A stretch of 64,000 nucleotides of DNA from assembly GCA_964019135.1 (NCBI GenBank), contig OZ025255.1:186001-250000 (forward strand), read 5' to 3'. Numbering within the stretch: position 1 is the stretch's first letter; every line of letters begins with the position of its first letter. The notes under the pieces were generated by a model. It had not been told where the DNA came from. It was given only the letters and a program-made list of their open reading frames with translations, and searched no databases. The position numbers were made by a program, and so were the translations under genes. This DNA is from Arenicola marina (Eukaryota > Annelida > Polychaeta > Arenicolidae). Shown here one piece after another: positions 48,901 through 57,363 of the stretch.

Positions 48901-51900
48901 CAGGACGGCGGGCGCTGTGTATAAACGTGACGTGTTTGGCTTTCATGACGCCAGGCGCTGTGTATAAACGTGACGTGTTTGGCTTTCAGGAAGCCAGGCG
49001 CTGTGTATTAACGTGACGTGTTTGGCTTTCAGGAAGCAAGGCGCTGTGTATAAACGTGACGTGTTTGGCTTTCATGACGCCAGGCGTTGTGTATTAACGT
49101 GACGTGTTTGGCTTTCATGACGCCAGGCGCTGTGTATAAACGTGACGTGTTTGGCTTTCATGACGCCAGGCGCTGTGTATAAACGTGACGTGTTTGGCTT
49201 TCAGGAAGCCAGACGCTGTGTATAAACGTGACGTGTTTGGCTTTCATGACGCCAGGCGCTGTGTATAAACGTGACGTGTTTGGCTTTCATGACGCCAGGC
49301 GCTGTGTATTAACGTGACGTGTTTGGCTTTCAGGAAGCCAGGCGCTGTGTATTAACGTGACGTGTTTGGCTTTCAGGAAGCCAGGCGCTGTGTATTAACG
49401 TGACGTGTTTGGCTTTCAGGAAGCCAGGCGCTGTGTATAAACGTGACGCGTTTGGCTTTCAGGAAGCCAGGCGCTGTGTATTAACGTGACGTGTTTGGCT
49501 TTCAGGAAGCCAGGCGCTGTGTATAAACGTGACGTGTTAGGCTTTCAGGAAGCCAGGCGCTGTGTATTAACGTGACGTGTTAGGCTTTCAGGACGCCAGG
49601 CGCTGTGTATTAACGTGACGTGTTAGGCTTTCATGACGCCAGGCGCTGTGTATAAACGTGACGTGTTTGGCTTTCATGACGCCAGGCGCTGTGTATAAAC
49701 GTGACGTGTTTGGCTTTCATGACGCCAGGCGCTGTGTATTAACGTGACGTGTTTGGCTTTCATGACGCCAGGCGTTGTGTATAAACGTGACGTGTTTGGC
49801 TTTCATGACGCCAGGCGCTGTGTATTAACGTGACGTGTTAGGCTTTCAGGACGCCAGGCGCTGTGTATAAACGTGACGTGTTTGGCTTTCATGACGCCAG
49901 GCGCTGTGTATAAACGTGACGTGTTTGGCTTTCACGAAGCCAGGCGCTGTGTATTAACGTGACGGGTTTGGCTTTCAGGAAGCAAGGCGCTGTGTATAAA
50001 CGTGACGTGTTTGGCTTTCATGACGCCAGGCGCTGTGTATTAACGTGACGTGTTAGGCTTTCATGACGCCAGGCGCTGTATATTAACGTGACGTGTATGG
50101 CTTTCAGGACGCCAGGCGCTGTGTATAAACGTGACGTGTGTGGCTTTCATGACGCCAGGCGCTGTGTATTAACGTGACGTGTTTGGCTTTCATGACGCCA
50201 GGCGCTGTGTATAAACGTGACGTGTTTGGCTTTCATGACGCCAGGCGCTGTGTATAAACGTGACGTGTTTGGCTTTAATGACGCCAGGCGCTGTGTATAA
50301 ACGTGACGTGTTTGGCTTTCATGACGCCAGGCGCTGTGTATAAACGTGACGTGTTTGGCTTTAATGACGCCAGGCGCTGTGTATAAACGTGACGTGTTTG
50401 GCTTTAATGACGCCAGGCGCTGTGTATAAACGTGACGTGTTTGGCTTTCATGACGCCAGGCGCTGTGTATAAACGTGACGTGTTTGGCTTTCATGACGCC
50501 AGGCGCTGTGTATAAACGTGACGTGTTTGGCTTTCATGACGCCAGGCGCTGTGTATAAACGTGACGTGTTTGGCTTTCAGGACGGCGGGCGCTGTGTATA
50601 AACCTGACGTGTTTGGCTTTCAGGACGCCAGGCGCTGTGTATAAACGTGACGTGTTTGGCTTTCACGAAGCCAGGCGCTGTGTATAAACGTGACGTGTTT
50701 GGCTTTCATGACGCCAGGCGCTGTGTATAAACGTGACGTGTTTGGCTTTAATGACGCCAGGCGCTGTGTATAAACGTGACGTGTTTGGCTTTAATGACGC
50801 CAGGCGCTGTGTATAAACGTGACGTGTTTGGCTTTCATGACGCCAGGCGCTGTGTATAAACGTGACGTGTTTGGCTTTCATGACGCCAGGCGCTGTGTAT
50901 AAACGTGACGTGTTCGGCTTTCATGACGCCAGGCGCTGTGTATAAACGTGACGTGTTTGGCTTTCATGACGCCAGGCGCTGTGTATAAACGTGACGTGTT
51001 TGGCTTTCAGGACGGCGGGCGCTGTGTATAAACGTGACGTGTTTGGCTTTCAGGACGCCAGGCGCTGTGTATAAACGTGACGTGTTTGGCTTTCAGGAAG
51101 CCAGGCGCTGTGTATTAACGTGACGTGTTTGGCTTTCAGGAAGCAAGGCGCTGTGTATAAACGTGACGTGTTTGGCTTTCATGACGCCAGGCGCTGTGTA
51201 TTAACGTGACGTGTTTGGCTTTCATGACGCCAGGCGCTGTGTATAAACGTGACGTGTTTGGCTTTCATGACGCCAGGCGCTGTGTATAAACGTGACGTGT
51301 TTGGCTTTCAGGAAGCCAGGCGCTGTGTATAAACGTGACGTGTTTGGCTTTCATGACGCCAGGCGCTGTGTATAAACGTGACGTGTTTGGCTTTCATGAC
51401 GCCAGGCGCTGTGTATAAACGTGACGTGTTTGGCTTTCATGACGCCAGGCGCTGTGTATAAACGTGACGTGTTTGGCTTTCAGGAAGCCAGGCGCTGTGT
51501 ATAAACGCGATGTGTTTGGCTTTCAGGACGGCGGGCGCTGTGTATAAACGTGACGTGTTTGGCTTTCATAACGCCAGGCGCTGTGTATAAACGTGACGTG
51601 TTTGGCTTTCATGACGCCAGGCGCTGTGTATAAACGTGACGTGTTTGGCTTTCATGACGCCAGGCGCTGTGTATAAACGTGACGTGTTTGGCTTTCAGGA
51701 CGGCGGGCGCTGTGTATAAACGTGACGTGTTTGGCTTTCATAACGCCAGGCGCTGTGTATAAACGTGACGTGTTTGGCTTTCAGGACGCCAGGCGCTGTG
51801 TATTAACGTGACGTGTGTGGCTTTCAGGACGCCAGGCGCTGTGTATAAACGTGACGTGTTTGGCTTTCATGACGCCAGGCGCTGTGTATAAACGTGACGT

Positions 51901-54900
51901 GTTTGGCTTTCACGAAGCCAGGCGCTGTGTATTAACGTGACGGGTTTGGCTTTCAGGAAGCAAGGCGCTGTGTATAAACGTGACGTGTTTGGCTTTCATG
52001 ACGCCAGGCGCTGTGTATTAACGTGACGTGTTAGGCTTTCATGACGCCAGGCGCTGTATATTAACGTGACGTGTATGGCTTTCAGGACGCCAGGCGCTGT
52101 GTATAAACGTGACGTGTGTGGCTTTCATGACGCCAGGCGCTGTGTATTAACGTGACGTGTTTGGCTTTCATGACGCCAGGCGCTGTGTATAAACGTGACG
52201 TGTTTGGCTTTCATGACGCCAGACGCTGTGTATAAACGTGACGTGTTTGGCTTTCATGACGCCAGGCGCTGTGTATAAACGTGACGTGTTTGGCTTTCAT
52301 GACGCCAGGCGCTGTGTATAAACGTGACGTGTTTGGCTTTCATGACGCCAGGCGCTGTGTACAAACGTGACGTGTTTGGCTTTCAGGACGGCGGGCGCTG
52401 TGTATAAACGTGACGTGTTTGGCTTTCATGACGCCAGGCGCTGTGTATAAACGTGACGTGTTTGGCTTTCAGGACGCCAGGCGCTGTGTATTAACGTGAC
52501 GTGTGTGGCTTTCAGGACGCCAGGCGCTGTGTATAAACGTGACGTGTTTGGCTTTCATGACGCCAGGCGCTGTGTATTAACGTGACGTGTTTGGCTTTCA
52601 GGACGCCAGGCGTTGTGTATAAACGTGACGTGTTTGGCTTTCATGACGCCAGGCGCTGTGTATTAACGTGACGTGTTAGGCTTTCAGGACGCCAGGCGCT
52701 GTGTATAAACGTGACGTGTTTGGCTTTCATGACGCCAGGCGCTGTGTATAAACGTGACGTGTTTGGCTTTCATGACGCCAGACGCTGTGTATAAACGTGA
52801 CGTGTTTGGCTTTCATGACGCCAGGCGCTGTGTATAAACGTGACGTGTTTGGCTTTCATGACGCCAGGCGCTGTGTATAAACGTGACGTATTTGGCTTTC
52901 ATGACGCCAGGCGCTGTGTATAAACGTGACGTGTTTGGCTTTCAGGACGGCGGGCGCTGTGTATAAACGTGACGTGTTTGGCTTTCATGACGCCAGGCGC
53001 TGTGTATAAACGTGACGTGTTTGGCTTTCAGGACGCCAGGCGCTGTGTATTAACGTGACGTGTGTGGCTTTCAGGACGCCAGGCGCTGTGTATAAACGTG
53101 ACGTGTTTGGCTTTCATGACGCCAGGCGCTGTGTATAAACGTGACGTGTTTGGCTTTCACGAAGCCAGGCGCTGTGTATTAACGTGACGGGTTTGGCTTT
53201 CAGGAAGCAAGGCGCTGTGTATAAACGTGACGTGTTTGGCTTTCATGACGCCAGGCGCTGTGTATTAACGTGACGTGTTAGGCTTTCATGACGCCAGGCG
53301 CTGTATATTAACGTGACGTGTATGGCTTTCAGGACGCCAGGCGCTGTGTATAAACGTGACGTGTGTGGCTTTCATGACGCCAGGCGCTGTGTATTAACGT
53401 GACGTGTTTGGCTTTCATGACGCCAGGCGCTGTGTATAAACGTGACGTGTTTGGCTTTCATGACGCCAGGCGCTGTGTATTAACGTGACGTGTTTGGCTT
53501 TCATGACGCCAGGCGTTGTGTATAAACGTGACGTGTTTGGCTTTCATGACGCCAGGCGCTGTGTATTAACGTGACGTGTTAGGCTTTCAGGACGCCAGGC
53601 GCTGTGTATAAACGTGACGTGTTTGGCTTTCATGACGCCAGGCGCTGTGTATAAACGTGACGTGTTTGGCTTTCACGAAGCCAGGCGCTGTGTATTAACG
53701 TGACGGGTTTGGCTTTCAGGAAGCAAGGCGCTGTGTATAAACGTGACGTGTTTGGCTTTCATGACGCCAGGCGCTGTGTATTAACGTGACGTGTTAGGCT
53801 TTCATGACGCCAGGCGCTGTGTATAAACGTGACGTGTTTGGCTTTCATGACGCCAGACGCTGTGTATAAACGTGACGTGTTTGGCTTTCATGACGCCAGG
53901 CGATGTGTATAAACGTGACGTGTTTGGCTTTCATGACGCCAGGCGCTGTGTATAAACGTGACGTGTTTGGCTTTCATGACGCCAGGCGCTGTGTATAAAC
54001 GTGACGTGTTTGGCTTTCAGGAAGCCAGGCGCTGTGTATAAACGCGACGTGTTTGGCTTTCAGGACGGCGGGCGCTGTGTATAAACGTGACGTGTTTGGC
54101 TTTCAGGAAGCCAGGCGCTGTGTATAAACGCGATGTGTTTGGCTTTCAGGACGGCGGGCGCTGTGTATAAACGTGACGTGTTTGGCTTTCATAACGCCAG
54201 GCGCTGTGTATAAACGTGACGTGTTTGGCTTTCATGACGCCAGGCGCTGTGTATAAACGTGACGTGTTTGGCTTTCAGGACGGCGGGCGCTGTGTATAAA
54301 CGTGACGTGTTTGGCTTTCATAACGCCAGGCGCTGTGTAAAAACGTGACGTGTTTGGCTTTCAGGACGCCAGGCGCTGTGTATTAACGTAACGTGTGTGG
54401 CTTTCAGGACGCCAGGCGCTGTGTATAAACGTGACGTGTTTGGCTTTCATGACGCCAGGCGCTGTGTATAAACGTGACGTGTTTGGCTTTCACGAAGCCA
54501 GGCGCTGTGTATAAACGTGACGTGTTTGGCTTTCAGGACGGCGGGCGCTGTGTATAAACGTGACGTGTTTGGCTTTCATGACGCCAGGCGCTGTGTATAA
54601 ACGTGACGTGTTTGGCTTTCAGGACGCCAGGCGCTGTGTATTAACGTGACGTGTGTGGCTTTCAGGACGCCAGGCGCTGTGTATAAACGTGACGTGTTTG
54701 GCTTTCATGACGCCAGGCGCTGTGTATAAACGTGACGTGTTTGGCTTTCACGAAGCCAGGCGCTGTGTATTAACGTGACGGGTTTGGCTTTCAGGAAGCA
54801 AGGCGCTGTGTATAAACGTGACGTGTTTGGCTTTCAGGACGCCAGGCGCTGTGTATTAACGTGACGTGTTAGGCTTTCATGACGCCAGGCGCTGTGTATT

Positions 54901-57363
54901 AACGTGACGTGTATGGCTTTCAGGACGCCAGGCGCTGTGTATAAACGTGACGTGTGTGGCTTTCATGACGCCAGGCGCTGTGTATTAACGTGACGTGTTT
55001 GACTTTCATGACGCCAGGCGCTGTGTATAAACGTGACGTGTTTGGCTTTCATGACGCCAGACGCTGTGTATAAACGTGACGTGTTTGGCTTTCATGACGC
55101 CAGGCGCTGTGTATAAACGTGACGTGTTTGGCTTTCATGACGCCAGGCGCTGTGTATAAACGTGACGTGTTTGGCTTTCATGACGCCAGGCGCTGTGTAT
55201 AAACGTGACGTGTTTGGCTTTCAGGAAGCCAGGCGCTGTGTATAAACGCGATGTGTTTGGCTTTCAGGACGGCGGGCGCTGTGTATAAACGTGACGTGTT
55301 TGGCTTTCAGGAAGCCAGGCGCTGTGTATAAACGTGACGTGTTTGGCTTTCATGACGCCAGGCGCTGTGTATAAACGTGACGTGTTTGGCTTTCATGACG
55401 CCAGGCGCTGTGTATAAACGTGACGTGTTTGGCTTTCAGGACGGCGGGCGCTGTGTATAAACGTGACGTGTTTGGCTTTCATGACGCCAGGCGCTGTGTA
55501 TAAACGTGACGTGTTTGGCTTTCAGTACGCCAGGCGCTGTGTATTAACGTGACGTGTGTGGCTTTCATGACGCCAGGCGCTGTGTATAAACGTGACGTGT
55601 TTGGCTTTCAGGAAGCCAGGCGCTGTGTATAAACGCGACGTGTTTGGCTTTCAGGACGGCGGGCGCTGTGTATAAATGTGATGTGTTTGGCTTTCAGGAA
55701 GCCAGGCGCTGTGTATAAACGTGACGTGTTTGGCTTTCATGACGCCAGGCGCTGTGTATTAACGTGACGTGTTTGGCTTTCATGACGCCAGGCGCTGTGT
55801 ATAAACGTGACGTGTTTGGCTTGCAGGACGGCGGGCGCTGTGTATAAACGTGACGTGTTTGGCTTTCATGACGCCAGGCGCTGTGTATAAACGTGACGTG
55901 TTTGGCTTTCAGGACGCCAGGGGCTGTGTATTAACGTGACGTGTTAGGCTTTCATGACGCCAGGCGCTGTGTATAAACGCGATGTGTTTGGCTTTCAGGA
56001 CGGCGGGCGCTGTGTATGAACGTGACGTGTTAGGATTTCAGGAAGCCAGGCGCTGTGTATAAACGTGACGTGTTTGGCTTTCATGACGCCAGGCGCTGTG
56101 TATAAACGTGACGTGTTTGGCTTTCATGACGCCAGGCGCTGTGTATAAACGTGACGTGTTTGGCTTACAGGACGGCGGGCGCTGTGTATAAACGTGACGT
56201 GTTTGGCTTTCATGACGCCAGGCGCTGTGTATAAACGTGACGTGTTTGGCTTTCAGGACGCCAGGCGCTGTGTATTAACGTGACGTGTGTGGCTTTCATG
56301 ACGCCAGGCGCTGTGTATAAACGTGACGTGTTTGGCTTTCAGGAAGCCAGGCGCTGTGTATAAACGCGACGTGTTTGGCTTTCAGGACGACGGGCGCTGT
56401 GTATAAACGTGATGTGTTTGGCTTTCAGGAAGCCAGGCGCTGTGTATAAACGTGACGTGTTTGGCTTTCATGACGCCAGGCGCTGTGTATAAACGTGACG
56501 TGTTTGGCTTTCATGACGCCAGGCGCTGTGTATAAACGTGACGCGTTTGGCTTACAGGACGGCGGGCGCTGTGTATAAACGTGACGTGTTTGGCTTTCAT
56601 GACGCCAGGCGCTGTGTATAAACGTGACGTGTTTGGCTTTCAGGACGCCAGGGGCTGTGTATTAACGTGACGTGTTAGGCTTTCATGACGCCAGGCGCTG
56701 TGTATAAACGTGACGTGTTTGGCATTCATGACGCCTGGCGCTGTGTATAAACGTGACGTGTTTGGCTTTCATGACGCCAGGCGCTGTGTATTAACGTGAC
56801 GTGTTAGGCTTTCTGGAAGCCAGGCGCTGTGTATTAACGTGACGTGTGAGGCTTTCAGGAAGCCAGGCGCTGTGTATTAACGTGACGTGTTTGGCTTTCA
56901 GGACGCCAGGCGCTGTGTATTAACGTGACGTGTTTGGCTTTCAGGAAGCCAGGCGCTGTATATTAACGTGACGTGTTAGGCTTTCAGGAAGCCAGGCGCT
57001 GTGTATTAACGTGACGTGTTTGGCTTTCAGGACGCCAGGCGCTGTGTATTAACGCGACGTGTTAGGCTTTCAGGACGCCTGGCGCTGTGTATAAACGTGA
57101 CGTGTTAGGCTTTCAGGAAGCCAGGCGCTGTGTATTAACGTGATGTGTTTGGCTTTCAGGACGCCAGGCGCTGTGTATAAACGTGACGTGTTTGGCTTTC
57201 AGGACGCCAGGCGCTGTGTATTAACGTGACGTGTTAGGCTTTCAGGAAGCCAGGCGCTGTGTATTAAGGTGACGTGTTTGGCTTTCAGGACGGCGGCCTC
57301 GAGTCTATGAAGAGGAACGCGCTTATCCAGGATTTTGTGAAGGATTACTCCGGTGTGTCCTGA
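24871..57363 (+). CDS. WDR41: WDR41, WD40 subunit of the C9orf72-SMCR8 complex (13 coding exons)
   Basis: Joining 24871-24933, 25242-25354, 26249-26297, 27686-27805, 28199-28261, 31566-31674, 31874-31936, 32473-32577, 33383-33537, 34707-34831, 37250-37381, 38615-38774 and 57289-57363 gives 1332 nt: 443 codons and a TGA. All introns are GT-AG and all phases agree. The product aligns along its length with my memory of human WDR41: NPFTEIQIF / NPYTELLVL, SAGDDGILVLWD / SAGDDGIVVVWN, SEDGAIRLW / SEDGSVRIW, TCGVDKLVIAWK / TCSADHLIILWK. WDR41 is a beta-propeller that joins C9orf72 and SMCR8, two DENN-domain proteins, and recruits them to lysosomes through the amino-acid transporter PQLC2 (SLC66A1); the complex acts in autophagy and lysosomal signalling. 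The gene is whole, with introns about 96% of its span and most intron sequence tandem repeat. The most uncertain part is exon 1. Confidence 0.93.
24934..25241 (+). other. WDR41: WDR41 intron 1
   Basis: 308 bp, AT-rich, with a long T-rich tract before the acceptor. No array and no other feature seen. Confidence 0.7.
25242..25354 (+). CDS. WDR41: WDR41 coding exon 2
   Basis: Residues 22-59, phase 0 to 2, after acceptor TTTATATTTCAG and before donor GTTTGT. It contains NPFTEIQIFSHHSNIVRHLL, the first propeller strand and start of the first WD repeat, matching human NPYTELLVLKAHHDIVRFLV. This match is the clearest family signature in the N-terminal half. Confidence 0.93.
25437..26055. repeat. 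36-bp minisatellite in WDR41 intron 2
   Basis: About 17 copies of a 36-bp unit containing GGTAAGAGGCCCATCCAACC followed by GTTGGTCTGGGCTGAG. Variants alternate between CCGTTGGTC and CCTTGGGTC. Every unit presents GAGGGTAAGAG, close to the animal 5' splice-site consensus. The actual exon 2 donor (GTTTGT at 25355) is unlike it. Stop-free frames in both directions are by-products. Confidence 0.97.
26249..26297 (+). CDS. WDR41: WDR41 coding exon 3
   Basis: A 49-nt microexon, phase 2 to 0, between TGTTACAG and donor GTGGGT. It encodes CVSAGDDGILVLWDVE (residues 59-75), a textbook WD40 strand pair ending in the WD dipeptide; human has FASAGDDGIVVVWNAQ. Confidence 0.93.
26504..26626. repeat. Poly-G and poly-C tracts in opposite orientation (intron 3)
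   Basis: A G-rich stretch at about 26504-26536 is followed some 60 bases later by a C-rich stretch at about 26597-26625, so the two can pair into a GC hairpin. GGACCGCCCCCC lies between them. This may be the end of an unrecognised dispersed repeat. Confidence 0.7.
26950..27165 (+). mobile_element. Non-LTR retrotransposon (LINE) reverse-transcriptase fragment
   Basis: Two short blocks match conserved RT regions. FLDCPKACDTVDHDLLFQK, near 26968-27024, resembles the LxKAFDTVDHxxLLxKL motif. GPRGSVLGPPLC, near 27118-27155, resembles the GVPQGSVLGPLLF motif. The segment that normally separates them is shortened and carries stops. The element is an old fragment without ends or endonuclease. Its second block is the seed of the 28-bp array that follows. 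Confidence 0.75.
27129..27524. repeat. 28-bp minisatellite in WDR41 intron 3
   Basis: About 14 copies of a 28-bp unit containing GGTTCCGTGCTAGGACCGCC followed by TCTATGTC. Almost identical, with single variants GTGTTAGG and GGATCGCC. The unit can be read as GSVLGPPLC, the conserved RT motif of the LINE fragment just upstream, so the array began as an amplification of retrotransposon sequence. Confidence 0.96.
27686..27805 (+). CDS. WDR41: WDR41 coding exon 4
   Basis: Residues 76-115, phase 0 to 0, after TGTTCTTACAG and before donor GTATCC. It encodes GRRLFVLEGHSRPVT, with the GH dipeptide of a WD repeat, then DTIVVSAASDKHIC. The W of this blade is supplied by the next exon. Confidence 0.93.
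27806..28198 (+). other. WDR41: WDR41 intron 4
   Basis: 393 bp of unique AT-rich sequence. No array or other feature seen. Confidence 0.7.
28199..28261 (+). CDS. WDR41: WDR41 coding exon 5
   Basis: Residues 116-136, phase 0 to 0, between acceptor TGGCCTCAG and donor GTACGT. It encodes LWNVDTGSLLRTLTVHNSIV, closing the blade opened by exon 4. Only 76 bp separate its donor from the first unit of the intron 5 array. Confidence 0.92.
28338..31592 (+). repeat. 37/40-bp minisatellite spanning the intron 5 / exon 6 junction
   Basis: About 85 units in two length classes. The 40-bp form is TTGTTACTTGCAG plus TGTTTGGCCACTCTGG plus AGGACGGCACG. The 37-bp form has AGGTCACG at the end. The right-most copy is the real acceptor and first 27 nt of WDR41 exon 6, so each unit is a copy of a splice acceptor and coding start. 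Few units lack the AG. Units have no stop in the + frames, giving open stretches of up to 784 codons that I regard as by-products. Copies near 29340-29400 and 30000-30060 share a shortened unit (GTTGTTGCAGTG), showing block duplication inside the array. Confidence 0.97.
31566..31674 (+). CDS. WDR41: WDR41 coding exon 6, with its first 27 nt inside a minisatellite unit
   Basis: Residues 137-173, phase 0 to 1, before donor GTAGGT. It encodes CLATLEDGTFCSAGEKLCRW then SAEGHLLQEFNRPEEE, matching human CLTVLQRLDVWLSGGNDLCVW in position (the second half after one break). The match places the exon start at the last TTGTTACTTGCAG of the array, so the last array unit is functional coding sequence. If a TTTTGCTCAG 39 nt downstream were used instead, the phase would not fit and a conserved strand would be lost. 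Confidence 0.9.
31675..31873 (+). other. WDR41: WDR41 intron 6
   Basis: 199 bp. It contains two diverged copies of a GTTTG.CTGCTCCC.GCTGATTG segment about 116 bp apart (near 31720 and 31833), a possible ancient local duplication. No array. Confidence 0.6.
31874..31936 (+). CDS. WDR41: WDR41 coding exon 7
   Basis: Residues 173-193, phase 1 to 1, after TTGCCATGCAG and before donor GTAGGC. It encodes ITQMVVIRENKIIGVVDKQL, corresponding to human ISALVEIPKNCVVAAVGKEL. Confidence 0.92.
31937..32472 (+). other. WDR41: WDR41 intron 7
   Basis: 536 bp of unique sequence. No repeat array, gene or mobile element recognised. Confidence 0.6.
32473..32577 (+). CDS. WDR41: WDR41 coding exon 8
   Basis: Residues 194-228, phase 1 to 1, after GTGCCTACAG and before donor GTCTGT. 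It encodes VYTLEAREDGNTELQFCRKL then PSHREAIKCLIKIS. The SH..AI..L pattern corresponds to human LLDHQDNILSLINV at the start of the next blade. Confidence 0.9.
32736..33282. mobile_element. Foldback / MITE-like element with 205-bp inverted arms
   Basis: The left arm 32736-32940 and right arm 33078-33282 are inverted copies with only a few mismatches, separated by a 137-bp spacer. The outer tips read TACTCAAATTCATTAATGCC and its complement, with TA on each side, compatible with a TA target site as in Tc1/mariner-type elements. There is no transposase, so it would be a non-autonomous element. Near-identity of the arms suggests a young insertion or arm homogenisation. Matching 61-codon frames in the two arms are mirror images and not genes. 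Confidence 0.8.
33383..33537 (+). CDS. WDR41: WDR41 coding exon 9
   Basis: Residues 229-280, phase 1 to 0, after CTACTGGTAG and before a consensus donor GTGAGT. It encodes FASGSLDGAVILWSAH (human FVTGSHVGELIIWDAL), then a polar inter-blade segment with SRYFNNQGDYAGEDKTYPF. The 17-bp array starts about 15 nt after the donor. Confidence 0.93.
33553..34382. repeat. 17-bp minisatellite in WDR41 intron 9
   Basis: About 49 copies of a 17-bp unit, GAGCCTAGCCAGGCACT, beginning about 15 nt after the exon 9 donor. Variants include CCAAGCC, CCCGTCACT and CCCCGCACT. The first stretch after the donor (GTGAGTGGCAGTAGGCCAAG) loosely resembles the unit, so the array may have grown from the donor region; this resemblance is weak. 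Confidence 0.96.
34436..34620. repeat. AT-rich 31 to 34-bp repeat in WDR41 intron 9
   Basis: About six diverged copies of a unit containing CCAGGCTTAATTATTTCAAT then ATTAGCA. It is clearly older and more diverged than the neighbouring arrays, and lies between the 17-bp array and exon 10. Confidence 0.85.
34707..34831 (+). CDS. WDR41: WDR41 coding exon 10
   Basis: Residues 281-322, phase 0 to 2, after GTGTGTTGTAG and before donor GTAAGA. It encodes YLVATVGSGYCVFDMISGKM (human NVFAAVGRGLYVYSLQ), then TRAHYSKIINMEFVYEG, the start of the following blade. Confidence 0.92.
35068..37193. repeat. 41-bp minisatellite in WDR41 intron 10
   Basis: About 52 copies of a 41-bp unit containing GGTACAGCCACACAGACCGT then ACACACGGTGTATGTCATGG. 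It can form an ACCGT / ACGGT hairpin with a 4-nt ACAC loop. Variants (CAGGCC, CAAACC, ACAGTATATG, ACTGTGTATG) recur in the same order near 36660-36860 and 36960-37110, so segments were duplicated. The three + frames are all open across 2 kb as a by-product. It ends about 56 bp before exon 11. Confidence 0.97.
37250..37381 (+). CDS. WDR41: WDR41 coding exon 11
   Basis: Residues 322-366, phase 2 to 2, after GTCGTTGACAG and before donor GTACAG. It encodes YLLATCSEDGAIRLWGCY (human QLISCSEDGSVRIWEL), then a charged loop, SFCQDRRREGNGDSDGTLER. In human WDR41 the loop after this strand docks into PQLC2; the aromatic and glycine-rich human motif is not obvious here. Confidence 0.93.
37428..38528. 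repeat. 21-bp minisatellite in WDR41 intron 11
   Basis: About 52 copies of a 21-bp unit, GGTTACTGATGTTTCCTGTT plus T. Common variants are TTTCTAGTAT, TTTCCAGTAT and TTTGATGTTT. Each unit holds TTACTGAT, which fits the branch-point consensus, and a T-rich stretch, and the array runs up to about 86 bp before the exon 12 acceptor. It is more diverged than the 44- or 60-bp arrays. A three-copy piece recurs in intron 12. Confidence 0.95.
38615..38774 (+). CDS. WDR41: WDR41 coding exon 12
   Basis: Residues 366-419, phase 2 to 0, after TTCCTCACTCAG and before donor GTGGGT. It encodes VEDLRLLRDKDERVE, then LLGECLGHSGAVQRILDL and GFLTCGVDKLVIAWK, the last full blade; human has LIGDLIGHSSSVEMFLYF and GLVTCSADHLIILWK. 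The following intron is about 18.5 kb, nearly all tandem repeat. Confidence 0.94.
38830..39015 (-). mobile_element. Possible tRNA-derived SINE fragment (intron 12)
   Basis: On the minus strand, TAGCCTAAAGG and GGTTCGAGCC resemble RNA polymerase III A and B boxes, followed by a non-tRNA body with ATAAAGATCCCATGTC. The A-to-B distance is shorter than in a tRNA, so the head would be damaged. The call rests on two short motifs only and could be wrong. Confidence 0.3.
38986..39030. repeat. 15-bp perfect inverted repeat at the left edge of the 60-bp array
   Basis: ATCGGGTGGCCAGAG at 38986-39000 and its exact complement CTCTGGCCACCCGAT at 39016-39030 flank a 15-nt loop containing GGCATGC. The right arm runs directly into the first 60-bp unit, so this hairpin marks the array border. 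Confidence 0.85.
39029..46650. repeat. 60-bp minisatellite in WDR41 intron 12
   Basis: About 127 copies of a 60-bp unit containing GTCTGATGGACTGTATGTCA, AGTAGAGCCCATGGCGCT and AGTGCGTGGTGTCTGTCTCC followed by AG. Some units lack two bases (CCATGGCTAGTG). Every unit ends in GTCTGTCTCCAG|GTCTGA, an acceptor-like tract whose AG is followed by GT. A large block of variant order recurs at an offset of 3396 bp (39689 with 43085, 41107 with 44503). Frames are open on + and - strands only because of the 60-bp period. Confidence 0.97.
46651..46861. other. Spacer between two arrays with a stray piece of the 21-bp repeat
   Basis: About 210 bp of mostly unique sequence. Bases 46731-46795 are three units of the 21-bp repeat that otherwise fills intron 11 (ATGGTTACTGATGTTTCC and variants). 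This is the only case here in which one array's unit appears at a second site. Confidence 0.85.
46862..57288 (+). repeat. 43-bp minisatellite ending in the exon 13 splice acceptor
   Basis: About 240 copies of a 43-bp unit. The core is TTTGGCTTTCAGGACGCCAG then GCGCTGTGTATTAACGTGAC. Main variants after GGCTTTC are ATGACGCC, AGGAAGCC, AGGACGCC and AGGACGGCGGG. The AGGACGGCGG form equals the true exon 13 acceptor and first 8 coding bases, so the array amplified the 3' splice site. Most internal units carry CAT instead of CAG, losing the acceptor AG. Recurrent blocks with CACGAAGCC, GACGGGTTTGG and AAGCAAGGCG (near 49932, 51910, 53157, 53680, 54750) show segmental copying. Confidence 0.97.
57289..57363 (+). 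CDS. WDR41: WDR41 coding exon 13 and stop codon
   Basis: Residues 420-443 and TGA at 57361-57363. It encodes DGGLESMKRNALIQDF then VKDYSGVS, a basic amphipathic C-terminal helix equivalent to human NGERESGLRSLRLFQKL. In reported structures, as I recall, the C-terminal helix contacts SMCR8. The acceptor GGCTTTCAG and the first 8 coding bases match units of the 43-bp array; the last codons and stop match the 37-bp array. The exon therefore has an amplified repeat on each side. Confidence 0.92.
   Translation, partial: DGGLESMKRNALIQDFVKDYSGVS

Noticed and set aside
46862-57288. CRISPR array
   Set aside because: There are direct repeats but no unique spacers between them; units follow each other without gaps. 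The locus is a eukaryotic intron. The same applies to the other arrays.
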